The notes below the pieces were generated by a model. It did not search any database. It was not told the origin of the DNA and saw only the letters and a program-made list of their open reading frames with translations. The translations under genes and the position numbers were made by a program. A stretch of DNA of 18,931 bases from Actinomycetes bacterium (GTDB lineage: Bacteria; Actinomycetota; Actinomycetes; Actinomycetales; Cellulomonadaceae). This document shows, piece by piece, positions 1-6,570 of the stretch. The first letter of the stretch is position 1, and the number at the start of each line of letters is the position of its first letter. Where the stretch lies: assembly GCA_023432565.1 (NCBI GenBank), contig JAEYUL010000025.1:1-18931 (forward strand), in the 5' to 3' direction.

Positions 1-243
1 TTCGGCGCGTTCATCTCGCTCTCGCCGGGCAAGGACGGTCTGCTGCACATCAGCCAGATCCGCAAGCTGGTCGGCGGCAAGCGCGTGGAGAACGTCGACG
101 ACGTGCTCGCGGTCGGCCAGAAGGTCCAGGTCGAGATCGGCGAGATCGACCCGCGCGGCAAGCTGTCGCTGCACGCGGTCGTCGACGAGCCCGCGGGCGA
201 CGCCCAGCCGGCCGGCGAGGCCCCCGCGACGGCCGACGCCTGA
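1..243 (+). CDS. pnp: Polyribonucleotide nucleotidyltransferase (PNPase), C-terminal fragment
   Basis: Only the last 80 codons are in the window; the reading frame is open from base 1 to the TGA at 241-243. The visible part is the end of an S1 RNA-binding domain: FGAFISLSPGKDGLLHIS near the start, then a VGQKVQVEIGEID strand, a RGKLSL motif and a short acidic/alanine-rich tail. This is the usual C-terminus of PNPase, the phosphorolytic 3'-to-5' exoribonuclease of RNA decay, whose KH and S1 domains bind the substrate. S1 domains also occur in other proteins. The assignment therefore rests on the very C-terminal position of the domain and on the M16 peptidase gene directly downstream, a gene pair conserved across Actinobacteria. 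The catalytic core is not visible. Confidence 0.85.
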   Translation, partial: FGAFISLSPGKDGLLHISQIRKLVGGKRVENVDDVLAVGQKVQVEIGEIDPRGKLSLHAVVDEPAGDAQPAGEAPATADA

Positions 244-244
244 C

Positions 245-1588
245 GTGCCGCTCGAGCTCCCGCTCGTGCGCCCGGGTCTCCCGGGCGCCGAGCAGTCCGC
301 CGGGCAGGACGGCGACGCACTCGTGCGTCGTTCCGTCCTGCCCGGCGGCGTCCGGGTCCTGACCGAGCACATGCCGGGCCTGCGCTCGGCCACCGTCGGA
401 GCGTGGGTCGGCGTCGGCTCGCGCGACGAGGAGTCCGGCCACCACGGGTCGACGCACTTCCTCGAGCACCTGCTCTTCAAGGGCACCGCGCGGCGCACCG
501 CGATGGACATCGCCGAGGCGTTCGACGCTGTGGGCGGCGAGGCGAACGCGGCCACCGGCAAGGAGCACACCTGCTACTACGCGCGCGTGCTCGACACGGA
601 CCTGCCGATGGCGGTCGACGTGATCGCCGACATGGTGACGTCGGCGCGCCTGGACGCCGACGAGCTCGAGACCGAGCGCGGCGTGATCCTCGAAGAGCTC
701 GCCATGAACGACGACGACCCGAGCGACGTCGTGCACGAGCAGTTCGCCACGGCCGTGCTCGGTGACCACCCCTTGGGTCGGCCCATCGGCGGGACGCCCG
801 AGACCATCCGCGAGGTGCCGCGCGACGCGGTGTGGGAGCACTACCGCTGGCACTACCAGCCGACGACGCTCGTCGTGAGCGCGGCCGGTGGGGTCGACCA
901 CGACACGCTCTGCGCCCAGGTCGCGGAGGCTCTCGTCACCGGGGGCTGGGACCTGAAGGGCGACGTGAGCCCCGCCGGTCGTCGCGAGCAGGTGGTCGAG
1001 CTCGCCGCGGGGGAGCAGGGCCTGCCGATCGTGGGCGTCGAGCGCGCGGTTCGGCGGCACACGGAGCAGGCGAACGTCATCGTGGGGTGCACGTCGCTGA
1101 CCGCCACCGACGACCGGCGGTTCACGCTGTCGGTGCTCAACGCGGTGCTCGGTGGCGGGATGTCGTCGCGGCTGTTCCAGGAGGTGCGCGAGAAGCGCGG
1201 GCTGGCGTACTCGACGTACTCGTTCGCGTCCGGCCACACCGACACGGGTGTGTTCGGCCTCTATGCGGGCTGCACGCCGGCCAAGGTCGACGAGGTCGTG
1301 GCGCTCATGGTGGCCGAGTGGGAGCGCCTCGCGCAGGAGCCCATCACGGCTGCCGAGCTCGAGCGCTCGATCGGCCAGCTCTCGGGCGGGCTCGTCCTCG
1401 GCATGGAGGACACCGGCTCGCGGATGAGCCGGCTCGGCAAGGCCGAGCTCGTGCACGGCCAGCTCCTGAGCATCGACGAGTCGCTCGAGCGGGTGCGTGC
1501 GGTGACCGTCCATGACGTGCAGGAGCTCGCTGCTGAGCTCGCCTCGCGCCCGCGCTCGGTCGTACGCGTCGGTCCGTTCGGGGACTGA
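245..1588 (+). CDS. M16 family zinc metallopeptidase (pitrilysin/processing-peptidase type)
   Basis: A 447-residue protein starting with GTG one base after the pnp stop, so it is almost certainly cotranscribed and probably translationally coupled. The inverted zinc motif HFLEH is at residues 71-75, and the distal glutamate ligand lies in the ERGVILEE segment (E151, about 75 residues on). The C-terminal half carries the family's arginine/tyrosine region (EKRGLAYS, about residues 315-325) and a glycine-rich GGGMSSRLF segment. One M16A and one M16C half are present, the usual size for the one-unit bacterial members that act as dimers on peptides. No signal peptide is seen, so it is probably cytoplasmic. 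The substrate is unknown. The pnp-M16-dapB order is a common actinobacterial arrangement. The gene is followed 15 bp after its stop by a strong hairpin. Confidence 0.93.
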   Translation: MPLELPLVRPGLPGAEQSAGQDGDALVRRSVLPGGVRVLTEHMPGLRSATVGAWVGVGSRDEESGHHGSTHFLEHLLFKGTARRTAMDIAEAFDAVGGEANAATGKEHTCYYARVLDTDLPMAVDVIADMVTSARLDADELETERGVILEELAMNDDDPSDVVHEQFATAVLGDHPLGRPIGGTPETIREVPRDAVWEHYRWHYQPTTLVVSAAGGVDHDTLCAQVAEALVTGGWDLKGDVSPAGRREQVVELAAGEQGLPIVGVERAVRRHTEQANVIVGCTSLTATDDRRFTLSVLNAVLGGGMSSRLFQEVREKRGLAYSTYSFASGHTDTGVFGLYAGCTPAKVDEVVALMVAEWERLAQEPITAAELERSIGQLSGGLVLGMEDTGSRMSRLGKAELVHGQLLSIDESLERVRAVTVHDVQELAAELASRPRSVVRVGPFGD

Positions 1589-1602
1589 CCGCAGTCGACG
1601 AG

Positions 1603-1636
1603 GCTGCGCGGGCCGGCCGTGGCCGACCCGCGCAGC
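1603..1636 (+). terminator. Strong GC hairpin after the M16 peptidase gene
   Basis: A perfect 10-bp inverted repeat (GCTGCGCGGG at 1603-1612, CCCGCGCAGC at 1627-1636) begins 15 bp after the M16 stop. The 14-nt interior can itself pair (CGGCC with GGCCG), lengthening the stem beyond one C-A mismatch. There is no U-tract, which is usual for terminators in high-GC Actinobacteria. It probably ends the pnp-M16 transcript and may protect its 3' end. Confidence 0.65.
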
Positions 1637-1637
1637 G

Positions 1638-1650
1638 CGGGAGGCTCCCG
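1638..1650 (+). terminator. Second small hairpin in tandem
   Basis: CGGGA at 1638-1642 pairs with TCCCG at 1646-1650 around a 3-nt loop, directly after the larger hairpin. It probably forms a tandem terminator with it. The remaining gap to 1810 shows no convincing gene, only a weak CCTCG/CGAGG pair at 1670-1687. Confidence 0.35.
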
Positions 1651-1810
1651 TGCGTCCGGTAGCGGTCCGCCTCGTGCGACAGCGAGGAGCAGTCGCCGAC
1701 GGTCGCGCGGACACTCACGGGCCGGCCGGCGCCCGAGAGCATCCGTCCTCACCGCTCTCCCGCTCGCCGGGACGCTGCCGGCGTCGGGCAGGTGCGGCGA
1801 TGATGGTGCC

Positions 1811-2686
1811 GTGATCACCGCGTCGACGTTCTCCGGTCGCGACTACCGCCGGCTCGCGACCGCCGGGTCCGGGCTGGTCGAGCACGCGTGGGTGCTGCGC
1901 GAGGCGGGGGAGGTGCGCGAGCTCCTGCTCCCTGACGGGCGCGGACTCGTCCAGCTCGCGCTCGGCCGTCCCGGCACGCTCACGGACGCGCTGACCGGGA
2001 CGCAGCGCGCCGAGGGCGACGACCTGCGCGGGCTGCTCACGCGCGCGGTCGTGCGCGAGCTGCCGGCGGGCGCCGTGCGTCTCGGCGTCCAGCTGCACCC
2101 CATGGCCGTCGAGCGGCTCGCCGTCACCCCACCCGGCGGGAACGACCGGCGGCCCGGCGTGGACCTGCTCGTCGACCGCGCCGTGCCGCCCCAGGACGTG
2201 CTGGGGGTGGAGACCGTGGAGGCCGCCCGTGCGGCGCTGGCCGCCGGCGACGACGAGACCGCGGCGGGGCTCGTCGTCGCGGCCCTGGTGCGTCGCAGCG
2301 AGCGCGCCGCCGACGACTCCCCGGGGCACGACGACGACCGGGCGACGTTGCGCGAGGTCGTCGCCCAGGTGGACGCCGAGCGGGGCCTGGTCGCGACGGC
2401 CGACCTCGCGCGTGCGCACGGCGTGACCGTGAGCGACCTGCACCGGTGGTCCGTGCGCTACCTCGGCGTGCCGCCCACGACGTACCTCGCCGCGGTGCGG
2501 TTCGCGGGCTTCGTGCGGGAGGCGGTCGGGCCCGGCCCGGTCGCGCCCGCGGACGTCGTCGCCGCGCTGCGGTGGTACGCGCAGACGGTGAGCGCTCCGC
2601 GTGAGGTCGAGCGGTTCACGGGGCTCACCCCGGTCGAGCTGCGACGCGTCGAGGAGCGTGTCGCCGAGCTCGTGGGCTCTTCATGA
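1811..2686 (+). CDS. AraC-like helix-turn-helix transcriptional regulator
   Basis: 291 residues from a GTG at 1811. The open frame continues upstream to 1619, but that extension is arginine/serine-rich and overlaps the terminator hairpins, so the internal GTG is preferred. The N-terminal part (about residues 5-110) resembles the sensory domain of AraC-like proteins with W27 and a PDG motif at 41-43 (DUF6597-like). Residues about 183-280 form a divergent AraC double helix-turn-helix: the first unit is LVATADLARAHGVTVSDLHRW, the second ends in FTGLTPVELRRV, matching the family's GxTPxxxR end. The ligand and targets are unknown. No Shine-Dalgarno is visible; GATGAT at 1799-1804, 6 nt before the start, is a one-mismatch version of the TAnnnT element seen at other genes here. 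It lies between two core genes and looks like a lineage-specific insertion. Confidence 0.75.
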   Translation: MITASTFSGRDYRRLATAGSGLVEHAWVLREAGEVRELLLPDGRGLVQLALGRPGTLTDALTGTQRAEGDDLRGLLTRAVVRELPAGAVRLGVQLHPMAVERLAVTPPGGNDRRPGVDLLVDRAVPPQDVLGVETVEAARAALAAGDDETAAGLVVAALVRRSERAADDSPGHDDDRATLREVVAQVDAERGLVATADLARAHGVTVSDLHRWSVRYLGVPPTTYLAAVRFAGFVREAVGPGPVAPADVVAALRWYAQTVSAPREVERFTGLTPVELRRVEERVAELVGSS

Positions 2687-2696
2687 CCCGCAGCGT

Positions 2697-2711
2697 GGCC
2701 CGGCGCGGGCC
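2697..2711 (+). terminator. Compact hairpin after the AraC-like gene
   Basis: GGCCCG (2697-2702) and CGGGCC (2706-2711) form a perfect 6-bp GC stem with a 3-nt loop, 10 bp after the stop codon. It is a plausible intrinsic terminator separating this gene from dapB. Confidence 0.45.
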
Positions 2712-2729
2712 CGGAGTGGGTCCGGAGTG
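2711..2729 (+). repeat. Direct repeat CCGGAGTG x2, 11-bp period, upstream of dapB
   Basis: Two identical octamers CCGGAGTG at 2711-2718 and 2722-2729 are spaced one DNA helical turn apart, about 50-65 bp upstream of the dapB -10 element. The spacing and position suit a binding site for a dimeric or AraC-type regulator. The first copy shares one base with the terminator hairpin. Confidence 0.3.
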
Positions 2730-2775
2730 CGGCCGGCACGGCGGCGCCACGGTGCCGTCGCCTCGCCGACGCGGC

Positions 2776-2781
2776 TAGGGT
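2776..2781 (+). promoter_or_regulatory. dapB -10 element (leaderless promoter)
   Basis: TAGGGT fits the actinobacterial TAnnnT -10 and ends 8 nt before the dapB GTG, putting the predicted transcription start at or next to the start codon. No good -35 is visible. An inverted repeat CGGCAC/GTGCCG (2734-2739, 2752-2757) covers the expected -35 region. Confidence 0.5.
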
Positions 2782-2789
2782 GGCGGATC

Positions 2790-3545
2790 GTGAGTGACCG
2801 GATCAGGGTGGCCGTGCTGGGCGCGGCGGGACGCATGGGTTCGACGACGGTGCGCGCGGTCGAGGCCGCCGAGGACCTGGAGCTGGTGGCGGCGCTGGAC
2901 GCGGGTGACGACCTCGCGCGGGTCGCGGCGGCCGGCGCGCAGGTGGCGGTCGACTTCACCGTGCCGTCGGTGACCGAGGGCAACGTGCACGCTCTTGTGG
3001 ACGCCGGGGTGCACGTGGTGGTGGGCACGACCGGCTGGGACGACGCCGCCCGTGCGCGGGTGCGTGACCACCTTGCCGACCGCCCCGGCGTGGGGGTCCT
3101 GATCGCTCCCAACTTCGCCCTCGGTGCTGTGCTGACCATGGCTTTCGCGGCCAAGGCGGCGCGGTGGTTCGAGTCGGTGGAGATCGTCGAGCTGCACCAC
3201 CCCGACAAGGTCGACGCGCCTTCGGGCACGGCGTTGCACACCGCGCACGCCGTGGCGCAGGCGCGCCGCGCCGCGGGCGTGCCCGCGAGCCCGGACGCCA
3301 CCGAGCAGTCGCTGGACGGCGCTCGTGGCGCGCTCGTCGACGACGTGCGGGTGCATGCGGTGCGCCTGCGTGGCCTCACCGCGCACGAGGAGGTGCTACT
3401 CGGCAACCCGGGTGAGCAGCTGACCGTCCGGCACGACTCGTTCGACCGGGTCAGCTTCATGCCCGGCGTCCTGCTCGCGGTGCGGCAGGTGGGCTCGCGG
3501 CCGGGCCTCACGGTGGGGCTCGAGCACCTGCTCGACCTGGCCTGA
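2790..3545 (+). CDS. dapB: 4-hydroxy-tetrahydrodipicolinate reductase
   Basis: 251 residues. It catalyses the NAD(P)H-dependent reduction of the dihydrodipicolinate-level intermediate in the diaminopimelate/lysine pathway, acting after DapA, in the cytoplasm. The N-terminal Rossmann motif GAAGRMG is at residues 11-17, followed by VAVDFTVP (53-60) and VVGTTGW (77-83). The signature ELHHPDKVDAPSGTA is at 134-148, with catalytic H136/H137, K140 and the substrate-binding DAPSGT. The length is normal for the actinobacterial enzyme (about 245-250). The GTG start is fixed by the first beta strand and by a -10 element immediately upstream, which suggests a leaderless transcript. The TPR membrane protein gene follows 3 bp after its stop. 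Confidence 0.97.
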   Translation: MSDRIRVAVLGAAGRMGSTTVRAVEAAEDLELVAALDAGDDLARVAAAGAQVAVDFTVPSVTEGNVHALVDAGVHVVVGTTGWDDAARARVRDHLADRPGVGVLIAPNFALGAVLTMAFAAKAARWFESVEIVELHHPDKVDAPSGTALHTAHAVAQARRAAGVPASPDATEQSLDGARGALVDDVRVHAVRLRGLTAHEEVLLGNPGEQLTVRHDSFDRVSFMPGVLLAVRQVGSRPGLTVGLEHLLDLA

Positions 3546-3548
3546 ACG

Positions 3549-4049
3549 ATGGCCAACCGTCGATCCCGCTCGACCGTCGTCGCCGTCGGTGCGGCCGTCG
3601 CGCTCACCGCCCTGCTCGTCCTGTACGTGGTGCTCGTCGCCACGCGCGCGACGGCGCTCATCCGCACGGGCGAGCCCGTCGCGATCGGGCTCGGAGCCGC
3701 GCTGTGGGTCCTGCCGATCGTGGCGATCTGGTACCTCGCGCGTGAGTGGGCGCTCGCGATCGACGTGCAGCGGATGGCCGACAGGCTCGCCGCGGCCCAC
3801 GAGCTGCCCGTCGACGACCTGCCGCGCTCGGCAGGGGGGCGTATCGACCGCGCGGCGGCACGGGCCGCGTTCGACGAGGTGCGCGCACGCTGCGAGGCGG
3901 CGCCGGACGACTGGCGTTCGTGGTACCACCTGGCGTTCGCCTACGACGCGGCGGGTGACCGCCGCCGGGCACGTGAGTCGCTGCGCCACGCGCGCAGGCT
4001 GTACCGCACCCGAGGTGAGGTGGACGCCGAGGGGGACGCCGCCGCCTGA
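3549..4049 (+). CDS. Small membrane protein with a TPR-like C-terminus
   Basis: 166 residues beginning ATG, 3 bp after the dapB stop and so in the same operon. Two hydrophobic segments are seen (about residues 9-31 and 44-63), joined by a short loop. A charged cytoplasmic-type region follows and then, at about 118-154, a helix pair with tetratricopeptide spacing (DDWRSWYHLAFAYDAAGDRRRARESLRHA). The function is unknown; a single TPR unit suggests a role as a protein-protein adaptor at the membrane. Similar two-helix plus TPR proteins are found beside dapB in related Actinobacteria as far as I recall; this was not checked. The gene ends 49 bp before the convergent GNAT gene. Confidence 0.75.
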   Translation: MANRRSRSTVVAVGAAVALTALLVLYVVLVATRATALIRTGEPVAIGLGAALWVLPIVAIWYLAREWALAIDVQRMADRLAAAHELPVDDLPRSAGGRIDRAAARAAFDEVRARCEAAPDDWRSWYHLAFAYDAAGDRRRARESLRHARRLYRTRGEVDAEGDAAA

Positions 4050-4081
4050 GGACGTCGCCCACCCGGTCGCTGCTCGTCCTC
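4048..4081. terminator. Possible bidirectional terminator between convergent genes
   Basis: The 49-bp convergent gap contains GAGGACG (4048-4054) paired with CGTCCTC (4075-4081), a perfect 7-bp inverted repeat with a 20-nt loop. The palindrome CGGGCGCCCG follows at 4084-4093. Either could terminate transcription from one or both sides. There is no U-tract and the evidence is structural only. Confidence 0.3.
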
Positions 4082-4098
4082 TCCGGGCGCCCGCCGGG

Positions 4099-4653
4099 TC
4101 AGATGGTGGCCCACCACCGGTGCTCGCGCACGGTCCTGGTGGTGCCGTCGGGCAGCGTGCCCGACGCGAGCTCGCGCACCGTGTCGTCGGGCCCGAGCCC
4201 GGCGCCGGACAGGAACTGCGCGCGTGCGGCGTCACCGTCGAGCACCCAGGTCTGGAGCTGGTCGGCGCCGTCCTCCCGCAGCAGGTCGACGCACGCCGCG
4301 AGCAGCCGTGAGCCGTGGCCGCCGCGCTGGTGGGCCGGATCCACCTCGAGCGCGAGGAGGAGGCCACCCGGGGGCGTGGCCGGGTCCGCGGCGGGGACCG
4401 GCGCGATCGACGCGAAGCCCACGACCGTCGCCCCCTCGCACGCCACGAGGACGCGGTGCCCGGCCGGGGGAGTGCTCACGGCCGTGGCCCACTGGCTGCG
4501 CATGGCGTCGTGGTCGAGTGCGTCGAGCGCACCGCCGAGGACGTCGCCGTGCGAGCGTCGCCACGCCTCGACCTGGATCGCGACGATCGCGGCCTCGTCG
4601 CCGGGGACCGCAGGCCGCACCGAGACGTCGGAGGTCTCCCGGAACAGGGTCAC
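4099..4653 (-). CDS. GNAT family N-acetyltransferase
   Basis: 184 residues from a GTG that overlaps the stop of the upstream UPF0114 gene by 4 nt (GTGA), indicating translational coupling. The N-terminal strand VSVRPAVPGDEAAIVAIQ and helix are typical of the fold. The acetyl-CoA binding motif A is in LALEVDPAHQRGGHGSRLL, with the pyrophosphate loop Q-R-G-G-H-G at about residues 116-121. Hydrophobic residues around FLSGAGLGP mark the C-terminal half. The protein should transfer an acetyl group from acetyl-CoA to an amine; the acceptor cannot be read from the sequence. Cytoplasmic. Confidence 0.88.
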   Translation of the reverse strand: MTLFRETSDVSVRPAVPGDEAAIVAIQVEAWRRSHGDVLGGALDALDHDAMRSQWATAVSTPPAGHRVLVACEGATVVGFASIAPVPAADPATPPGGLLLALEVDPAHQRGGHGSRLLAACVDLLREDGADQLQTWVLDGDAARAQFLSGAGLGPDDTVRELASGTLPDGTTRTVREHRWWATI

Positions 4654-5306
4654 GTGCTCGCCCCGACCGGCACGTGGGCCTCGCCCGCGACCGAGGGCTC
4701 GGTCCGGGGCGCGGGTACGACCTTGGGAGGGTGCTTGGTCGAGACCTTGTCGATCCACGCCAGGGCCATCGCGGACACGATGAACGCGATGTGGATGAGC
4801 GTCTGCCACATGAGTGCTGTCGCGCCGCCGTCGTCCTTGATGGTGTCGCTCGCCTCGATGAAGCTCGCCAGGAGGTGGATCGAGGAGATGCCGATGATCG
4901 ACATCGCGAGCTTGGTCTTGAGGACGTTCGCGTTGACGTGCGAGAGCCACTCGGGCTGGTCGGGGTGGTCGTCGAGCCGGATGCGGGAGACGAACGTCTC
5001 GTAGCCGCCGATGATCACCATGATCAGCAGGTTCGCGATCATCACGACGTCGACGAGGCCGAGGACCGCGATGATCATCGTGCCCTCGTCGAACGTGACG
5101 GTCTCGCCGTGGCTCGTCGTGTGCCCGGTGAACAGGCCGACACCCAGGTTCCACAGGGACTTCATGAACTGCCAGACGTAGAACGCCTGCGCGACGATCA
5201 GGCCCAGGTACAACGGGACCTGCAGCCAGCGGGACATGAAGATCAGCGTGCCGATCGGGGATCGGGGCACGGCTGCTGTGGTGGTCGTGACGGTGGCCTC
5301 GGCCAT
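4650..5306 (-). CDS. UPF0114 (YqhA-like) integral membrane protein
   Basis: 218 residues with four predicted membrane helices (about 30-50, 77-100, 133-151 and 166-185). Typical UPF0114/YqhA features are seen: RWLQVPLYLGL before the first helix, the GGYETFVSR motif after the second (100-108), and an ANVLKTKLAMSIIGISSIHLL stretch around the third. The family is about 165 residues in enteric bacteria; this copy is longer through an insert after helix 1 and a proline-rich C-terminal tail (about 190-218). Its role is not established. The ATG start is supported by GGAGGA just upstream. It overlaps the following GNAT gene by 4 nt, forming a two-gene unit. Confidence 0.88.
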   Translation of the reverse strand: MAEATVTTTTAAVPRSPIGTLIFMSRWLQVPLYLGLIVAQAFYVWQFMKSLWNLGVGLFTGHTTSHGETVTFDEGTMIIAVLGLVDVVMIANLLIMVIIGGYETFVSRIRLDDHPDQPEWLSHVNANVLKTKLAMSIIGISSIHLLASFIEASDTIKDDGGATALMWQTLIHIAFIVSAMALAWIDKVSTKHPPKVVPAPRTEPSVAGEAHVPVGAST

Positions 5307-5309
5307 CGG

Positions 5310-5315
5310 TCCTCC
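5310..5315 (-). promoter_or_regulatory. Shine-Dalgarno of the UPF0114 gene
   Basis: GGAGGA on the minus strand, 3 nt before the ATG at 5306. It fixes this start over the longer open frame that reaches to 5450. Confidence 0.7.
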
Positions 5316-5353
5316 GGGTCGCGGGAGCCGCAGCGCGGCCTGGTCGTCGGGCG

Positions 5354-5359
5354 AGAGTA
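5354..5359 (-). promoter_or_regulatory. Possible -10 element for the UPF0114-GNAT pair
   Basis: TACTCT on the minus strand fits TAnnnT and would give a leader of about 40 nt containing the Shine-Dalgarno. No convincing -35 is seen. It lies in the 140-bp gap after azlD. Confidence 0.35.
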
Positions 5360-5446
5360 CAACGGGTGACCGACGACCCCGGTGCCCGGCCGCGCACGTG
5401 ACGTCCGCCTCGTCGCCCCGGCGCCTCGCGCGGCTCGCCGGGTGGG

Positions 5447-5767
5447 TCACGCCATGCCGAGTGCGCGCAGCAGTGCGGCCGTCGCGGCCGCGAGGACCAC
5501 CACGACGACGAACGGCGCGCGCAGCGCCAGCGCGACCGCCGCCACGGCCAGAGCGGGCAGCCGGGCGTCGGCGACGAGCTCGCCGCCCCGCGCGACGGCC
5601 TGCACCGCCACCAGCGCGGACAGCAGGGCGACCGTGACGAGCGAGGCGGTGCGCGCGACGCGCGGCTCGGCGAGCCAGTGCTCGGGCACGAGGTGACCGG
5701 CGAGCTTGATCGCGAACACGACGCCGGCGGCGACGATCACTGCGACCCAGGTGGCTGCGGGGCTCAC
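5447..5767 (-). CDS. azlD: AzlD-type small subunit of branched-chain amino acid exporter
   Basis: 106 residues, starting with a GTG that overlaps the azlC stop by 4 nt (GTGA). The short hydrophobic protein has about three to four membrane segments (WVAVIVAAGVVFAIKLAGHLVP, SLVTVALLSALVAVQAV, LPALAVAAVALALRA, FVVVVVLAAATAALL), the normal AzlD/YgaH pattern and length. With AzlC it is expected to form an inner-membrane exporter of branched-chain amino acids or analogues. A longer frame exists upstream but lies inside azlC and is charged and unrelated to the family, so the coupled GTG is preferred. Confidence 0.85.
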   Translation of the reverse strand: MSPAATWVAVIVAAGVVFAIKLAGHLVPEHWLAEPRVARTASLVTVALLSALVAVQAVARGGELVADARLPALAVAAVALALRAPFVVVVVLAAATAALLRALGMA

Positions 5768-6513
5768 GGGTGACCCTCCCGCCCGGGACCGGCGGACGGC
5801 GGGGCGTCCGGCGCGCCGACGGGTGTCAGCATGCCGACGACGATCGCGCTCGCGGCGGCCAGCAGCACCGGGACGCCCGCCGGCAGCACCGGCGTCGTGG
5901 CGAGGGCCACGACGACCGCCAAGCCCGCGACGAGCCGCGCCGACCTCCCGTGCGGACCCGTCAGCCGTGGCCACACGAGCGCGAGGAACGCGGCGGCGGC
6001 CGCGGCGTCCAGCCCGTACCGGCGCGGGTCACCGAGAGCGTCGCCCAGGAGCGCGCCACCGAGCGTGCACAGGTTCCACAGCACGAACACGCCGCCGCCC
6101 GTCCACCAGAACCCGGCCCGGGCGGCCGGACCCGGCGGGTGCGCGGTCCCGACCGCGGTGGACTCGTCGATGGTGAGCTGCGCGGCGAGCAGGCGACGTG
6201 CCCCGTGCGCGCCCAGGAGCGGGGCGACCTGTGGCCCGTACAGACCGTTGCGCACGCCGAGCAGGCCGGCCGTGGCCACCGCGGCGCCGGCGGTGCCGGC
6301 CGCGCCGACCACCCCGATGAAGGCGAACTGGGAACCACCGGAGAACATCAGGAGCGACAAGGCCATGGTCTGGCCGAGAGACAGGCCTGCCGCGACCGAC
6401 AGCGCACCGAACGACACGCCGTACAGGCCGGTGGCCACGGCGACCGACAGGGCCTGGCGGACGGCTGCACGGACCTCGTCGCGCTCGAGGTCCCGGGTGC
6501 TCACGTCGGTCAC
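5764..6513 (-). CDS. azlC: AzlC-type large subunit of branched-chain amino acid exporter
   Basis: 249 residues from GTG at 6513; another in-frame GTG at 6504 is equally possible, and neither has a clear Shine-Dalgarno. The AzlC signature is strong: LYGVSFGALSVAAGLSLGQT followed by LSLLMFSGGSQFAFIGVVGA near residues 30-70, then RNGLYGPQVAPLLG and LTIDEST. Multiple membrane helices cover the rest. In Bacillus and E. coli relatives (AzlC, YgaZ) the protein exports branched-chain amino acids such as valine together with a small AzlD/YgaH partner, which is encoded immediately downstream here. No Lrp/AsnC regulator gene is adjacent. The gene is divergent from thyA, with 57 bp between them. Confidence 0.92.
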   Translation of the reverse strand: MTDVSTRDLERDEVRAAVRQALSVAVATGLYGVSFGALSVAAGLSLGQTMALSLLMFSGGSQFAFIGVVGAAGTAGAAVATAGLLGVRNGLYGPQVAPLLGAHGARRLLAAQLTIDESTAVGTAHPPGPAARAGFWWTGGGVFVLWNLCTLGGALLGDALGDPRRYGLDAAAAAAFLALVWPRLTGPHGRSARLVAGLAVVVALATTPVLPAGVPVLLAAASAIVVGMLTPVGAPDAPPSAGPGREGHP

Positions 6514-6558
6514 TGTCGCACATCGCGGGAGCCGCTCCTGCGCGTCCGGGCCGGAACG

Positions 6559-6564
6559 TACGAT
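6559..6564 (+). promoter_or_regulatory. thyA -10 element (leaderless promoter)
   Basis: TACGAT fits TAnnnT and ends 6 nt before the thyA ATG, so transcription would start at the A of the ATG. No Shine-Dalgarno is present between it and the start, in agreement with a leaderless mRNA. Confidence 0.6.
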
Positions 6565-6570
6565 GTGTGC

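Noticed and set aside
50..1714. 554-codon minus-strand open frame opposite pnp and the M16 gene
   Set aside because: Arginine/histidine-rich with no domain; the M16 zinc motif and C-terminal blocks are on the plus strand.
1619..1810. N-terminal extension of the AraC-like protein
   Set aside because: Arginine/serine-rich, overlaps the terminator hairpins, and does not look like a protein domain.
5770..6570. Open frame extending thyA upstream by about 270 codons
   Set aside because: It overlaps azlC antisense, has no thymidylate synthase similarity, and the -10 element supports ATG 6571.
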